A DNA stretch of 64,000 nucleotides from Vibrio tasmaniensis. GTDB lineage: Bacteria; Pseudomonadota; Gammaproteobacteria; Enterobacterales; Vibrionaceae. Position numbers and translations under genes: made by a program. The stretch lies in NCBI RefSeq assembly GCF_024347635.1, contig NZ_AP025511.1:62001-126000 (forward strand), given 5' to 3'. Shown piece after piece: positions 8,060 through 16,028 of the stretch (position 1 is its first letter; each line of letters starts with the position of its first letter). The notes beneath the pieces are model-generated. The model was not told the DNA's origin. It searched no databases and saw only the letters and a list, made by a program, of their open reading frames with translations.

Positions 8060-9607
8060 TTACTTGTTATGGTTCTCTTGAAGTTTCTCCATTACCTGAT
8101 CCAAGCTAAAGCTTGCTGCTTTTTGGCGTGGTGGGTATTCAGCAAATGTTTCTAAGAACTGGCCAACATACGCTTGCGCAGGAACGAACATATAAGCATG
8201 GTCTAACAACCAGTCATAATAGGTATTCGACGTAATATCTGCGTTTTCGTATGGGTCCATACGCAGGTTAAACAACTTAGGAAGACGTAACGTCACGAAC
8301 GGTTCTGACCAAATCTGCATGGTACCCGTTGCGCGCTGCTCCATGAACACCGCTTTCCATTGGTTGTAACGAAGCGCTGCTAAATCACCATCATCGGTAA
8401 AGTAAAAGATCTCAGCACGACGGCCTTTCTCTTCTTCACCGGTTAGGTAAGGCAGGAAGTTGTAACCGTCTAGGTGAACCTTGAACGTTTTATCACCCGC
8501 GGTATGACCTTTAAGCAGTTTCTCTTTGATTTGATCATCACCAGCGGCTGCAACGAAGGTCGGCATCCAGTCCATGTGGTGCATAATTTCGTTAGAGACA
8601 CTACCCGGTTCAATCTTACCAGGCCAACGAACCATTGCTGGTACACGGTATGCGCCTTCCCAGTTGGTGTTTTTCTCACCACGGAATGGCGTTGTACCTG
8701 CATCAGGCCAAGAGTTCATGTGTGGACCATTATCCGTTGAGTAGAAAACAATGGTGTTGTCTTTGATACCCAGCTCATCCACTTGTTTCAACAACTGGCC
8801 AACGTGTCGATCGTGCTCAACCATACCATCAGCGTAGTTACCCACACCTGTCACACCTTTACTATCGGCTTTCACGTGCGTTCTAAAGTGCATACGTGTT
8901 GCGTTCCACCAAACAAAGAATGGCTTATCGGCTTTCACTGCGCGATCCATGAAATCGAGTGCCGCATCGAGTGTCTCTTCATCAACGGTTTCCATACGCT
9001 TACGCGTTAGTGGGCCGGTATCTTCAATCTTGCCATCAGCAAATGATTTGATTACACCACGCGGGCCAAACTTCTTACGAAACTCTGGGTCGGTTGGGTA
9101 ATCTTCATTCTCTGGTTCTTCTTCAGCATTCAGGTGGTAAAGGTTGCCAAAAAATTCGTCAAACCCGTGTGCTGTTGGAAGGAATTCATCTTTATCGCCA
9201 AGGTGGTTTTTACCAAATTGACCTGTCATGTATCCCATAGGTTTAAGCATTTCTGCAATTGTTGCATCCTCCGCTTGCAAACCAATGTCTGCACCTGGAA
9301 GGCCTACTTTACTTAAACCCGTTCTAAGAACACTTTGACCCGTGATGAACGTTGAGCGACCTGCGGTACAAGATTGCTCTGCGTAGTAGTCAGTAAACAT
9401 CATGCCTTCTTTGGCGATGCTATCAATGTTCGGAGTTTGATACCCCATTAAGCCAAAGGTGTAAGCACTGACATTAGATTGACCAATGTCGTCACCCCAA
9501 ATGACGAGAATATTCGGTTTTTCTGCTGCGAATGTGGTGGTGGAAGCCGCCATCATCGCTGTACCCAAAATCGCTAATCGACGTTTGACGCCATATTTCG
9601 CTGTCAT
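8060..9607 (-). CDS. Secreted arylsulfatase (type I sulfatase family)
   Basis: About 515 aa from ATG 9607 (SD GAGG); a longer frame from 9634 adds nine residues before the signal peptide. Signal peptide, then NILVIWGDDIG with the metal-binding aspartates, then the catalytic CTAGR (about residues 80-84), a C-x-A-x-R variant of the formylglycine sequence, so the cysteine must be converted to formylglycine. Later sulfatase motifs are present: GKNHLGD, YSTDNGPHMNSWPD and RGEKNTNWEGAYRVP. Length fits the family. It is divergent from a clearly paralogous sulfatase at 9955, with a roughly 350-bp shared control region. No formylglycine-generating enzyme or radical-SAM maturase is encoded in this window. 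Substrate (sulfated polysaccharide or small ester) cannot be told from sequence. Confidence 0.92.
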   Translation of the reverse strand: MTAKYGVKRRLAILGTAMMAASTTTFAAEKPNILVIWGDDIGQSNVSAYTFGLMGYQTPNIDSIAKEGMMFTDYYAEQSCTAGRSTFITGQSVLRTGLSKVGLPGADIGLQAEDATIAEMLKPMGYMTGQFGKNHLGDKDEFLPTAHGFDEFFGNLYHLNAEEEPENEDYPTDPEFRKKFGPRGVIKSFADGKIEDTGPLTRKRMETVDEETLDAALDFMDRAVKADKPFFVWWNATRMHFRTHVKADSKGVTGVGNYADGMVEHDRHVGQLLKQVDELGIKDNTIVFYSTDNGPHMNSWPDAGTTPFRGEKNTNWEGAYRVPAMVRWPGKIEPGSVSNEIMHHMDWMPTFVAAAGDDQIKEKLLKGHTAGDKTFKVHLDGYNFLPYLTGEEEKGRRAEIFYFTDDGDLAALRYNQWKAVFMEQRATGTMQIWSEPFVTLRLPKLFNLRMDPYENADITSNTYYDWLLDHAYMFVPAQAYVGQFLETFAEYPPRQKAASFSLDQVMEKLQENHNK

Positions 9608-9954
9608 AGAAACCTCTTCGTTAGTTATTTGCATCCTGCACTACAACGTATAGTTCATTTTTCAAACTATCGCGACATTCGCTAACCTATTAATATTTTT
9701 GTCATTTTTTTTGTCGACAAGATACGCAAGTGGACGATAGATATTACGCATACAAACATGATTAGGATCACACATAACATTTTAAGAAGCATTTCTGATA
9801 AATACATATAACTCAATATAATCAGAAGCTTAAATTAGCTCTATAACAATTAGTTATAACCACTATAAAAAGACACAATCAGTTTTTGAGATTAATGTTT
9901 GCCCAACGATGTGTTGTTCTAACGCATTAATCTTAAAAGCAAATCGGAGTCCTT
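9608..9954. other. Divergent control region between two sulfatase genes
   Basis: About 350 bp without a gene, AT-rich. It must contain the promoters of both sulfatases. The only clear structure is the inverted repeat at 9842-9858 (annotated separately). A TTTTTTTGTCGACAA stretch near 9705-9720 and several TATAAT-like stretches near 9800-9870 are present but I cannot assign a start site. Confidence 0.6.
9842..9858. promoter_or_regulatory. Candidate operator TATAAC-N5-GTTATA upstream of sulfatase
   Basis: Perfect 6-bp inverted repeat TATAAC/GTTATA separated by AATTA, about 100 bp before the rightward sulfatase start. It contains TTAGTTATAA, the decamer seen twice upstream of moxR (5348-5379). 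Function inferred from sharing and symmetry only. Confidence 0.42.
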
Positions 9955-11517
9955 ATGGGTACTAAAATTAATAAACTAGCATTAGGTGTTGGCTTATTAG
10001 CAGCTTCTTCAGCAGCAACAGCAGCAGAAAAGCCAAACATTCTTGCTATCTGGGGTGATGACATTGGTGTATTCAACATCAGTGCATACAACAACGGTAT
10101 GATGGGTTACGAAACACCTAACATCGACCGTATTGCTAACGAAGGTGCACTATTTACTGACCACTATGGCCAACAGTCGTGTACAGCTGGTCGTGCTGCA
10201 TTCCTAACAGGCCAAGAACCTTTCCGTACTGGTCTTCTGACTATCGGCATGCCAGGTTCAGACCACGGTATCCCTGATTGGGCTCCAACGATAGCAGACC
10301 TTCTTAAAGAACAAGGCTACATGACAGCTCAATTCGGTAAGAACCACATGGGTGACCAAGACAAACATCTTCCAACGAACCACGGTTTTGACCAGTTCTT
10401 CGGTAACCTTTACCACCTAAATGCGGAAGAAGAGCCAGAGACATACTACTACCCTAAAGATCCTGAGTTCCGTAAGAACTTTGGCCCTCGTGGTGTAATC
10501 AAGTCGACTTCTGACGGTAAGATTGAAGATACAGGCCCTATGACGCGCAAGCGTATGGAGCACGCGGATGAAGAGTTCCTAGAAGAATCTTTAGCATTCA
10601 TGGAAAAAGCAGTGAACGCTGACAAACCATTCTTCATCTGGCACAACACGACTCGTATGCACGTGTGGACTCGTCTACAAGAAAAATACCAAGGTGCATC
10701 TGGTATCAGCATCTACGCTGATGGCATGTTAGAGCACGATGACCATGTAGGTATACTTCTAGACAAGCTTGATGAGCTTAAAATCGCAGACAACACAATC
10801 GTAATCTACTCTACCGATAACGGTGCAGAAACCGTATCTTGGCCTGATGGTGGTGCAACTTACTTCCACGGTGAGAAAGGTACAACTTACGAAGGTGGTA
10901 TGCGTGTTCCTCAGCTAGTTCGCTGGCCTGGTACTATCAAGCCGGGAACTAAGATCAACGACATTATGGGTCACCAAGACTGGATCCCGACTCTACTAGC
11001 TGCTGCTGGTGATGACAAAGTTGTTGAGAAGCTAGCGTCTGATAAAGGTGCTACTTACAACGGTAAAAACTGGCGTGTACACTTAGATGGTTACAACTTC
11101 CTACCTTACTTCGAAGGTAAAGAAGAAAAAGGCCCTCGTGACAGCATGCTTTACTTCTCTGCAAACGCGGAATTGAACGCAGTTCGTTGGAATGACTTCA
11201 AGATTTCATTCGCAGTATTAGAAGGCAACATTGTTGACGCAGTTCGTTTCCAAACAAACTGGCCTCAAGTTGTTCACCTACGTGCTGACCCATTCGAAAA
11301 AGCACCACACGAATCTGGCATGTACCTACGTTGGATGGCAGACAACATGTGGCTATTCGTACCAGTAGGTGGCAAAGTTCAAGATTTCATGGCGACATTA
11401 CCTGACTACCCAATGCAAAATAGCCAAGTATTAAACCCTGGTAACTTCAACCAAAATACTTACATGCTTCAAGGTAAACTTAAGCAACTAGAAGCGGCAG
11501 CAGCGCAAGCTAAATAA
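9955..11517 (+). CDS. Secreted arylsulfatase (type I sulfatase family), paralogue of the leftward gene
   Basis: 520 aa. Signal peptide (cleavage near ATAAEKPN), NILAIWGDDIG with the metal-binding aspartates at about 35-36, and catalytic CTAGR at 76-80. GKNHMGD, YSTDNGAETVSWPDGG and HGEKGTTYEGGMRVP match the other family motifs. It is collinear over its whole length with the sulfatase at 8060, so the pair arose by duplication and inversion or divergence. The ATG follows GGAGTCCTT. Codon use is strongly biased to GGT, CGT, AAC and GAC, more so than in the leftward copy, suggesting high expression under inducing conditions (inference). Followed by a strong terminator. It needs an activating maturase encoded elsewhere. 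Confidence 0.93.
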   Translation: MGTKINKLALGVGLLAASSAATAAEKPNILAIWGDDIGVFNISAYNNGMMGYETPNIDRIANEGALFTDHYGQQSCTAGRAAFLTGQEPFRTGLLTIGMPGSDHGIPDWAPTIADLLKEQGYMTAQFGKNHMGDQDKHLPTNHGFDQFFGNLYHLNAEEEPETYYYPKDPEFRKNFGPRGVIKSTSDGKIEDTGPMTRKRMEHADEEFLEESLAFMEKAVNADKPFFIWHNTTRMHVWTRLQEKYQGASGISIYADGMLEHDDHVGILLDKLDELKIADNTIVIYSTDNGAETVSWPDGGATYFHGEKGTTYEGGMRVPQLVRWPGTIKPGTKINDIMGHQDWIPTLLAAAGDDKVVEKLASDKGATYNGKNWRVHLDGYNFLPYFEGKEEKGPRDSMLYFSANAELNAVRWNDFKISFAVLEGNIVDAVRFQTNWPQVVHLRADPFEKAPHESGMYLRWMADNMWLFVPVGGKVQDFMATLPDYPMQNSQVLNPGNFNQNTYMLQGKLKQLEAAAAQAK

Positions 11518-11556
11518 TTAGCTAAAGCTTAACCAACCCTAGGAAAGCGAAACAAA

Positions 11557-11588
11557 GCCGTGATAGCTCAAGTGCTATCACGGCTTTT
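11557..11588 (+). terminator. Rho-independent terminator after the rightward sulfatase
   Basis: Stem GCCGTGATAG / CTATCACGGC with an 8-nt loop, directly followed by TTTT; 40 nt after the sulfatase stop. Confidence 0.88.
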
Positions 11589-11805
11589 AGTATATCAACA
11601 ATGAAAACTGTCCCACATAAGCCTTTAACAAACGAGTGACTAACAAGGTTATCCGCTTACATTTGCCCAAATAACCTTGTAACTCGCCTCGTTTATGACC
11701 GTTACGTTAAGATTACGCAAATTTTTTCAAATCCCACGGACATCACTTGAAATACAGAGATATGCGTGCGATTGTATTTTAACTCACCCTAACAACTGTA
11801 TGATT

Positions 11806-12459
11806 ATGAAGACAATCCAAAGCATTGCCCTACTTTCAGCTATCGTTGCTGCACCTGCAGTATTAGCTGACGTTGAAATCCAAGTTCCATCCAGTGTTGA
11901 TATTCTAGCGGTTAACGAAGCTAAGCCTGACTTAGATGGCGGCTTATTTTCTTCTCATAAGACACTAACCGTTCCAGACGGTGAAAACCAAATCGTATTC
12001 CAATATCAGCTGGCTTTTGATAAAGGTAATGACCGTGAGTTTGTTGATAGCGACGCTATAATTGCAACGTTTAGCGCTACTGACGCCGCATTAACGTTCG
12101 ATATGCCTAAATACCGTAATACCGCAGAAGCGAAGAAAGGCTTTGATAACCTAGATTGGAAATTGGTTGATGAAAACCAAAACGCAATCAGTGTTAAACA
12201 AGATAAGCTGGTAAAAGATGGCATGCAGATTGGTCGCAAGTTCCCTCAAGAAGCGAAAGAGTACAACCAGAAAGGCGGTATCGCGGCGCTCGCTATAGGT
12301 ACAACAGCAGGCGCAACAGTGGCGGTTGTTCAACCTGTAACACTTCCAGCAAAGATTGATGGAAATGCGGCTAATACAGCTGAAGAAATGCTGTATTTCT
12401 GGTACGAGAAAGCTGATGCTGAAACCAAGCAGAAATTCAAAGATTACGTGAACAAGTAG
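11806..12459 (+). CDS. DUF2057 (YccT-like) secreted protein
   Basis: 217 aa from the ATG at 11806, where a standard signal peptide begins (MKTIQSIALLSAIVAAPAVLA). The open frame continues upstream to 11695 but that part does not look like protein of this family, and no strong ribosome-binding site decides between 11800 and 11806. The mature part starts VEIQVPSSVDILAVNEAKPD and continues with GENQIVFQYQ, the recognisable DUF2057 pattern. Family members are periplasmic or surface proteins of largely unknown role; E. coli YccT/CsgI affects curli. Single-gene unit bounded by terminators at both ends. Confidence 0.85.
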   Translation: MKTIQSIALLSAIVAAPAVLADVEIQVPSSVDILAVNEAKPDLDGGLFSSHKTLTVPDGENQIVFQYQLAFDKGNDREFVDSDAIIATFSATDAALTFDMPKYRNTAEAKKGFDNLDWKLVDENQNAISVKQDKLVKDGMQIGRKFPQEAKEYNQKGGIAALAIGTTAGATVAVVQPVTLPAKIDGNAANTAEEMLYFWYEKADAETKQKFKDYVNK

Positions 12460-12494
12460 ATTCGATTACGAACAAGTCTATAAACATCTCGTTC

Positions 12495-12534
12495 AAACCA
12501 AAGAAGCTGGCACACTGCCAGCTTCTTTGGTTTT
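12495..12534. terminator. Bidirectional terminator between DUF2057 gene and GNAT gene
   Basis: Long perfect stem AACCAAAGAAGCTGGCA / TGCCAGCTTCTTTGGTT with a CAC loop, T-rich on both strands; placed between convergent genes ending at 12459 and 12564. Confidence 0.88.
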
Positions 12535-12563
12535 ATCTAAATAGGAAGTTATAGGTATAAAAA

Positions 12564-13058
12564 TCAACGATAATCAGCTCTAATCCTCGACATCAGCAAC
12601 ATATCGATGTATTTCCCGCCTTTGAATGTACTCAGCCTTTTAGTGCCTTCTAACTGAAAACCCACTCGTTCATACAAAGCAATGGCAGCGTTGTTATCGG
12701 CATGAACCTCTAGCTCCAGACGGACCAGATTAAGCCAATTATCAGCCTGATTAATCGCTTCTTTCATTAATGCCTTCCCAACCCCTTTGCCGTGTGCATC
12801 AGGGTGAATCGCAATCCCTAGGCCAGCACTGTGCCTGTCTCTCACCTTAGTCGTCATGAACAAGGTAATGTGCCCGATGACTTTACCTGACACTTCTGCG
12901 ACTAAAGTGAAATGGTCTGAATGACCAAACAATCGCTCCACTTGATCAGAGCTGAGGAAAGGCTTTTGCGAAGTGTTTTCTGATACTGATGTATGACGAT
13001 AAATATCAAAAATGTCTTGGTTGTCTGTGGTTTCAAGATGTCTAATTTGTATTTCCAA
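12564..13058 (-). CDS. GNAT family N-acetyltransferase
   Basis: 164 aa. Complete GNAT fold: IRHLETTDNQDIFDIYRHTSV (strand 1/helix 1), VAEVSGKVIGHITLF, the acetyl-CoA binding loop HPDAHGKGVGKALM (motif A), and LELEVHADNNAAIALYERVGFQLEG. This arrangement resembles the YhhY/amino-acid acetyltransferase group. The frame starts with TTG at 13058, preceded by AAGGAAG at good spacing; no better in-frame ATG exists. Lone gene; substrate unknown. Confidence 0.88.
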   Translation of the reverse strand: MEIQIRHLETTDNQDIFDIYRHTSVSENTSQKPFLSSDQVERLFGHSDHFTLVAEVSGKVIGHITLFMTTKVRDRHSAGLGIAIHPDAHGKGVGKALMKEAINQADNWLNLVRLELEVHADNNAAIALYERVGFQLEGTKRLSTFKGGKYIDMLLMSRIRADYR

Positions 13059-13165
13059 AGTGCTTCCTTACTGTCTATTTCTATCCTTAAGCTAATTTTC
13101 ATACTACGGATAGCAACGAGTAGCTACAACCATAAAGACGGTAAGCGTTGGAAATAATTGAATAA

Positions 13166-13203
13166 TCGCCATAGCCCATAAAACAGTCGCCATAGCCCAT
13201 AAA
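13166..13203. repeat. Direct repeat, 17 bp x 2, period 21
   Basis: TCGCCATAGCCCATAAA occurs at 13166-13182 and 13187-13203, separated by ACAG. Simple tandem duplication in non-coding DNA. Confidence 0.8.
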
Positions 13204-13301
13204 CAACAAACTCAAATACTAAAAATGCACCATTGAAGGCCCTCACGCGTCTCTTCATAAAGTAAGGTTCGCTCTCGAACTAAATAGCCCAACGGTATAA
13301 T

Positions 13302-13479
13302 AATACCAATCGTAGTAAATAACTGTTCACCTTAGCTTGTTAAAAATCTCGATAACGTCGTTAGATTTTTTGATTGTAGAATAACTACTTATCGAAACTA
13401 TTTATTGAAAAGAGCAGCCTTGTTCTCAAGCTTTTTTCCTGCGCTATTTTTGAACACTTAACTTACTGTGATTGGTATA
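13302..13479. repeat. MITE-like non-coding repeat with terminal inverted repeats
   Basis: About 178 bp bounded by imperfect terminal inverted repeats: ATACCAATCGTAGTAA at the left and the complement of ATACCAATCACAGTAA at the right (two mismatches). It has no coding capacity and an internal stem AAAATCT...AGATTTT. TA-rich sequence flanks both ends, so a target duplication cannot be defined. Similar-looking intergenic sequence is, as I recall, dispersed in Vibrio genomes; only one copy is in this window. Confidence 0.55.
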
Positions 13480-13549
13480 AATTGATCCATCGCTTTGAGC
13501 CTTTCGTAATAACTGACGAAAATAACGGACAAACTCAAAGGATTCCAAC

Positions 13550-14047
13550 ATGATTAATAAAACTAGCAAGTCTCTATCTCTTCTTGTCGCTGCACTTTTT
13601 TTTAGTGCATTCGCTAACGCCAATCATCATGAGATGAAAAAAGATATCGTCGATGTCGCAGTAGGAAATGGCTCTTTCAATACACTTGTTGCTGCTGTTA
13701 AAGCGGGGGGACTTGTAGATACTTTAAAAGGAGAAGGTCCATTTACCGTTTTCGCTCCAACCGATGAAGCATTTGCCAAATTGCCAGATGGTACTGTAGA
13801 TATGCTTTTGAAACCTGAAAACAAAGACAAACTAGTCGCAGTGCTAACTTATCATGTAGTCGCCGGGAAAGTGATGGCGGCAGACGTTATGAAAATAGAT
13901 AAAGCGACAACTGTTCAAGGTCAAAACGTGATGATAAGCGTAAACGATGGCTCAGTTATGATTAACAATGCTAAGGTGATTGCGGCTGACGTGGAAGCAA
14001 GCAATGGCGTAATCCACGTAATTGATACGGTCTTACTACCAAAATAA
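13550..14047 (+). CDS. Secreted fasciclin (FAS1) domain protein
   Basis: 165 aa: signal peptide (about 1-24, ending in ANA), then one FAS1 domain. The FAS1 H1 motif [15 protein letters not shown] and the conserved YHVVAGKV and [12 protein letters not shown] are all present. Bacterial single-FAS1 proteins are exported and linked to adhesion or surface interaction. Monocistronic, with its own terminator at 14087. ATG preceded by CAAAGGATTCCAAC. Confidence 0.93.
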   Translation: MINKTSKSLSLLVAALFFSAFANANHHEMKKDIVDVAVGNGSFNTLVAAVKAGGLVDTLKGEGPFTVFAPTDEAFAKLPDGTVDMLLKPENKDKLVAVLTYHVVAGKVMAADVMKIDKATTVQGQNVMISVNDGSVMINNAKVIAADVEASNGVIHVIDTVLLPK

Positions 14048-14086
14048 TCAAATAGAAAGAAAGTGTAGGCAAACCAAACTCTTTGA

Positions 14087-14112
14087 GGGTGTGACAATTC
14101 ACACCCTTTTTT
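14087..14112 (+). terminator. Rho-independent terminator after the fasciclin gene
   Basis: GGGTGTGA-CAAT-TCACACCC followed by TTTTTT, 40 nt past the stop codon. Confidence 0.9.
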
Positions 14113-14186
14113 ACCAACTGGAGATTAAGCGTTTGACTGTTTGAGCATTTCCAAGCTTCTCAACACTAGATATACGTTACTGGCTA

Positions 14187-14651
14187 CTAAGTGGTTTTCT
14201 CCATCACGTAATTAGTTAGCTTAACGCCACGTATTTCGACTTCCTGCTCATTCACTAACTTAAAGCCAAGGCGCTCATAGAAAGGCCTAGCGGTAATACT
14301 CACCTCAGAGAAGTATCTCGATACACCACGAAATCGACCAATCTCGAATACATGCTCCATCAAAGCTCGCCCTACACCTTTACCTTGATATTCATGATGA
14401 CAAAAGAAGTGGTCAATCAACCCATTTGGTTGCAGGTCAGTATAGCCAACAATGTGGCCATCCAACTCCGCAACAAAAGGTTGGATACGATGCAGACACT
14501 TTTCCCACACCTCGGAGTCAAAGTCACTTGGAGCCCAAGCCTCAACTTGTTCTTGAGAATAGTCACGAACGTTAATATTTCGAACAGTATGGAAATAGAT
14601 CTCCCATAATGCTTTGGCATCACTAACTTGGTAATTTCGAATTCTAACCAC
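14187..14651 (-). CDS. GNAT family N-acetyltransferase
   Basis: 154 aa, starting with GTG (AAAGGA seven bases upstream). N-terminal IRNYQVSDAKALWEIYFHTVRN, central FVAELDGHIVGYTDLQPNG and the acetyl-CoA loop HHEYQGKGVGRALMEHV identify GNAT; the ending SITARPFYERLGFKLV is typical of the YafP-like subgroup. Not closely related to the GNAT at 12564. Neighbouring genes give no hint of substrate. Confidence 0.87.
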   Translation of the reverse strand: MVRIRNYQVSDAKALWEIYFHTVRNINVRDYSQEQVEAWAPSDFDSEVWEKCLHRIQPFVAELDGHIVGYTDLQPNGLIDHFFCHHEYQGKGVGRALMEHVFEIGRFRGVSRYFSEVSITARPFYERLGFKLVNEQEVEIRGVKLTNYVMEKTT

Positions 14652-14704
14652 TACACAGTCCTTTCATGTATTGCTGATTGCCTATCCACCACTTGATAGC
14701 AATA

Positions 14705-15019
14705 CTAACGATAAAACACAGCCAGCCAAATAGTCACAACGTCTCTATCCGTACCAACAACCTTGTGCTTCTCTCTCGCGGCAATATTGATGTAATCCCC
14801 TTTAGACAAGGTAACGACACGTCCGTCTTCGAACTCAATAACACCTTGTCCCTCTAGAACCATAACCCATTCGTTTTCATCTTGGTCATACCAACCTTGT
14901 TCTGGAGAACTGTGCTCATGAGATAATATTCTTTCAATCCGCACATTCTCAGTAGTAATGATGTCGTTGAAGATTTCGCCGGGTATTGACGAAGGCACAT
15001 CCGAGTAGATATTTGACAT
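14705..15019 (-). CDS. Small cupin-domain protein
   Basis: 104 aa single-domain cupin. Motif 1 region: LSHEHSSPEQGWYDQDENEWVMVLEGQG; motif 2 region: LSKGDYINIAAREKHKV. Histidines and glutamate in metal-binding positions are retained. The ATG follows AGGAGAGAGCG. It lies between the GNAT and ygjV genes in the same direction, separated from ygjV by an 8-bp tandem repeat. Enzymatic or sensory function unknown. Confidence 0.87.
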   Translation of the reverse strand: MSNIYSDVPSSIPGEIFNDIITTENVRIERILSHEHSSPEQGWYDQDENEWVMVLEGQGVIEFEDGRVVTLSKGDYINIAAREKHKVVGTDRDVVTIWLAVFYR

Positions 15020-15060
15020 CGCTCTCTCCTAATCCTTGTTAGATTAATATGGTGCAGTGC

Positions 15061-15090
15061 TTTATCGTTTTATCGTTTTATCGTTTTATC
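15061..15090. repeat. Tandem repeat TTTTATCG, about 3.75 copies
   Basis: Perfect 8-bp units over 30 bp, 40-70 bp upstream of the cupin start on the minus strand and followed by a degenerate CCTAAGC-type repeat (about 15091-15134). A possible variable-number locus in the cupin promoter region. Confidence 0.9.
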
Positions 15091-15126
15091 TAAAGCCTAG
15101 CTTCCTGAGCTCCTAAGCTATAAGCC

Positions 15127-15630
15127 CTAAGCCCCAGCACTTTTTCTGAAATAGAAACGATAATAGCCAACCAAGTTACTGCAGATAAATAGCGCTTCCA
15201 TCAGTACAGCAGTTGGAGAACCAACTAAGTAATTATGAACCAACCAAAAACTGGTTCCGATAATCATCAACTCTCTTAATCGACGGTCATCTTTATTGAA
15301 GGCTGCAAAGGTTTGAAATACGGAAGCAAAGCAACTCAATAGGCTAGTGAGCCCCGAGTAAGTCACAACCGTTGCGACTACTGACATGGAACAGAACAAA
15401 TATTTAAACTTAGACGATGTCGAAAATACACTCGTCAAATAGCGAATAGTGGCGATCGTCATTAGGCTCGCCGCTGTCCATTGTTCAAGAAGAATAAAGT
15501 GGCTAGAAATAAGCACGCCAGCAAAGAACAGACAGGTAACGATTTTCTTTCTCTCTTTAAATTGAAAAGACAGAAGATCGAAGCAAATAGCAATTGCGAC
15601 TAATACCTGAGAAAGATAAAAAGCTGACAC
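15127..15630 (-). CDS. YgjV-like inner membrane protein
   Basis: 167 aa, nearly all hydrophobic, with five to six predicted helices. The start AFYLSQVLVAIAICFDLLSFQFKERK, with a short cytoplasmic basic loop, and the ending LMEALFICSNLVGYYRF match the YgjV (Imp) family of unknown function. It starts with GTG at 15630, preceded by AAGGAATCACC. Directly upstream is a deletion scar (see 15600-15740). Confidence 0.8.
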   Translation of the reverse strand: MSAFYLSQVLVAIAICFDLLSFQFKERKKIVTCLFFAGVLISSHFILLEQWTAASLMTIATIRYLTSVFSTSSKFKYLFCSMSVVATVVTYSGLTSLLSCFASVFQTFAAFNKDDRRLRELMIIGTSFWLVHNYLVGSPTAVLMEALFICSNLVGYYRFYFRKSAGA

Positions 15631-15740
15631 GGTGATTCCTTCAATAATAATATTCCGCCAGAGCCGTTTCGGCCATCCGCAGGGTTTCCTTTAAAAGCTT
15701 GAGTTGTGAACGAATCCACTTGATATATCTCTAAATTCAC
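15600..15740 (-). pseudogene. phzF-family gene remnant (first about 21 codons) at a deletion junction
   Basis: From a GTG at 15740 preceded by AGGAG, the frame reads MNLEIYQVDSFTTQAFKGNPA, the characteristic N-terminus of PhzF/YddE-type isomerases (normally about 260-300 aa). Homology stops abruptly after NPA at about 15679. In the next frame, the following bases read RMAETALAEYYY and stop 13 nt before ygjV, as if the 3' end of another gene had been joined here. This looks like a deletion that removed nearly all of phzF and most of a neighbour. Almost certainly non-functional. Confidence 0.65.
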
Positions 15741-16028
15741 AATGGCTCCTAGCGCTGATATTAAATAGACATTGCAGCCTACAATAAGCACAAACACCCC
15801 GTGCTACAAGTGTTCAACAGCAACATTATTAATACTTATTTAAGAACTAAGGAATGATAAGCAAAGAGTTATGAAAAGAATTGGTGGATTAAGCTGAAGG
15901 TTTAATATCGGGCAGATAAGAGATAAAACGTATCAGCCCTGGTAGGAAACAAGCACCCATTCGCGGCACATAGGCATTGTATCGTGCCACAAACGTGAGG
16001 TTACTCAGCAATGGTAACTTTATTGAAT

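Larger units (their letters stand above)
13059..13549. other. Intergenic region with a short direct repeat and a MITE-like element
   Basis: Nearly 490 bp without a gene. It holds two copies of TCGCCATAGCCCATAAA (13166-13203) and the inverted-repeat-bounded element at 13302-13479, both listed separately. The last about 70 bp should carry the promoter of the fasciclin gene, but no convincing -35/-10 pair stands out. Confidence 0.6.

Noticed and set aside
11695..11805. Upstream extension of the DUF2057 frame
   Set aside because: The added 37 residues are not family-like and the signal peptide starts at 11806.
13302..13479. Insertion sequence with its own transposase
   Set aside because: No open frame of useful length inside; only a non-coding inverted-repeat element is supported.
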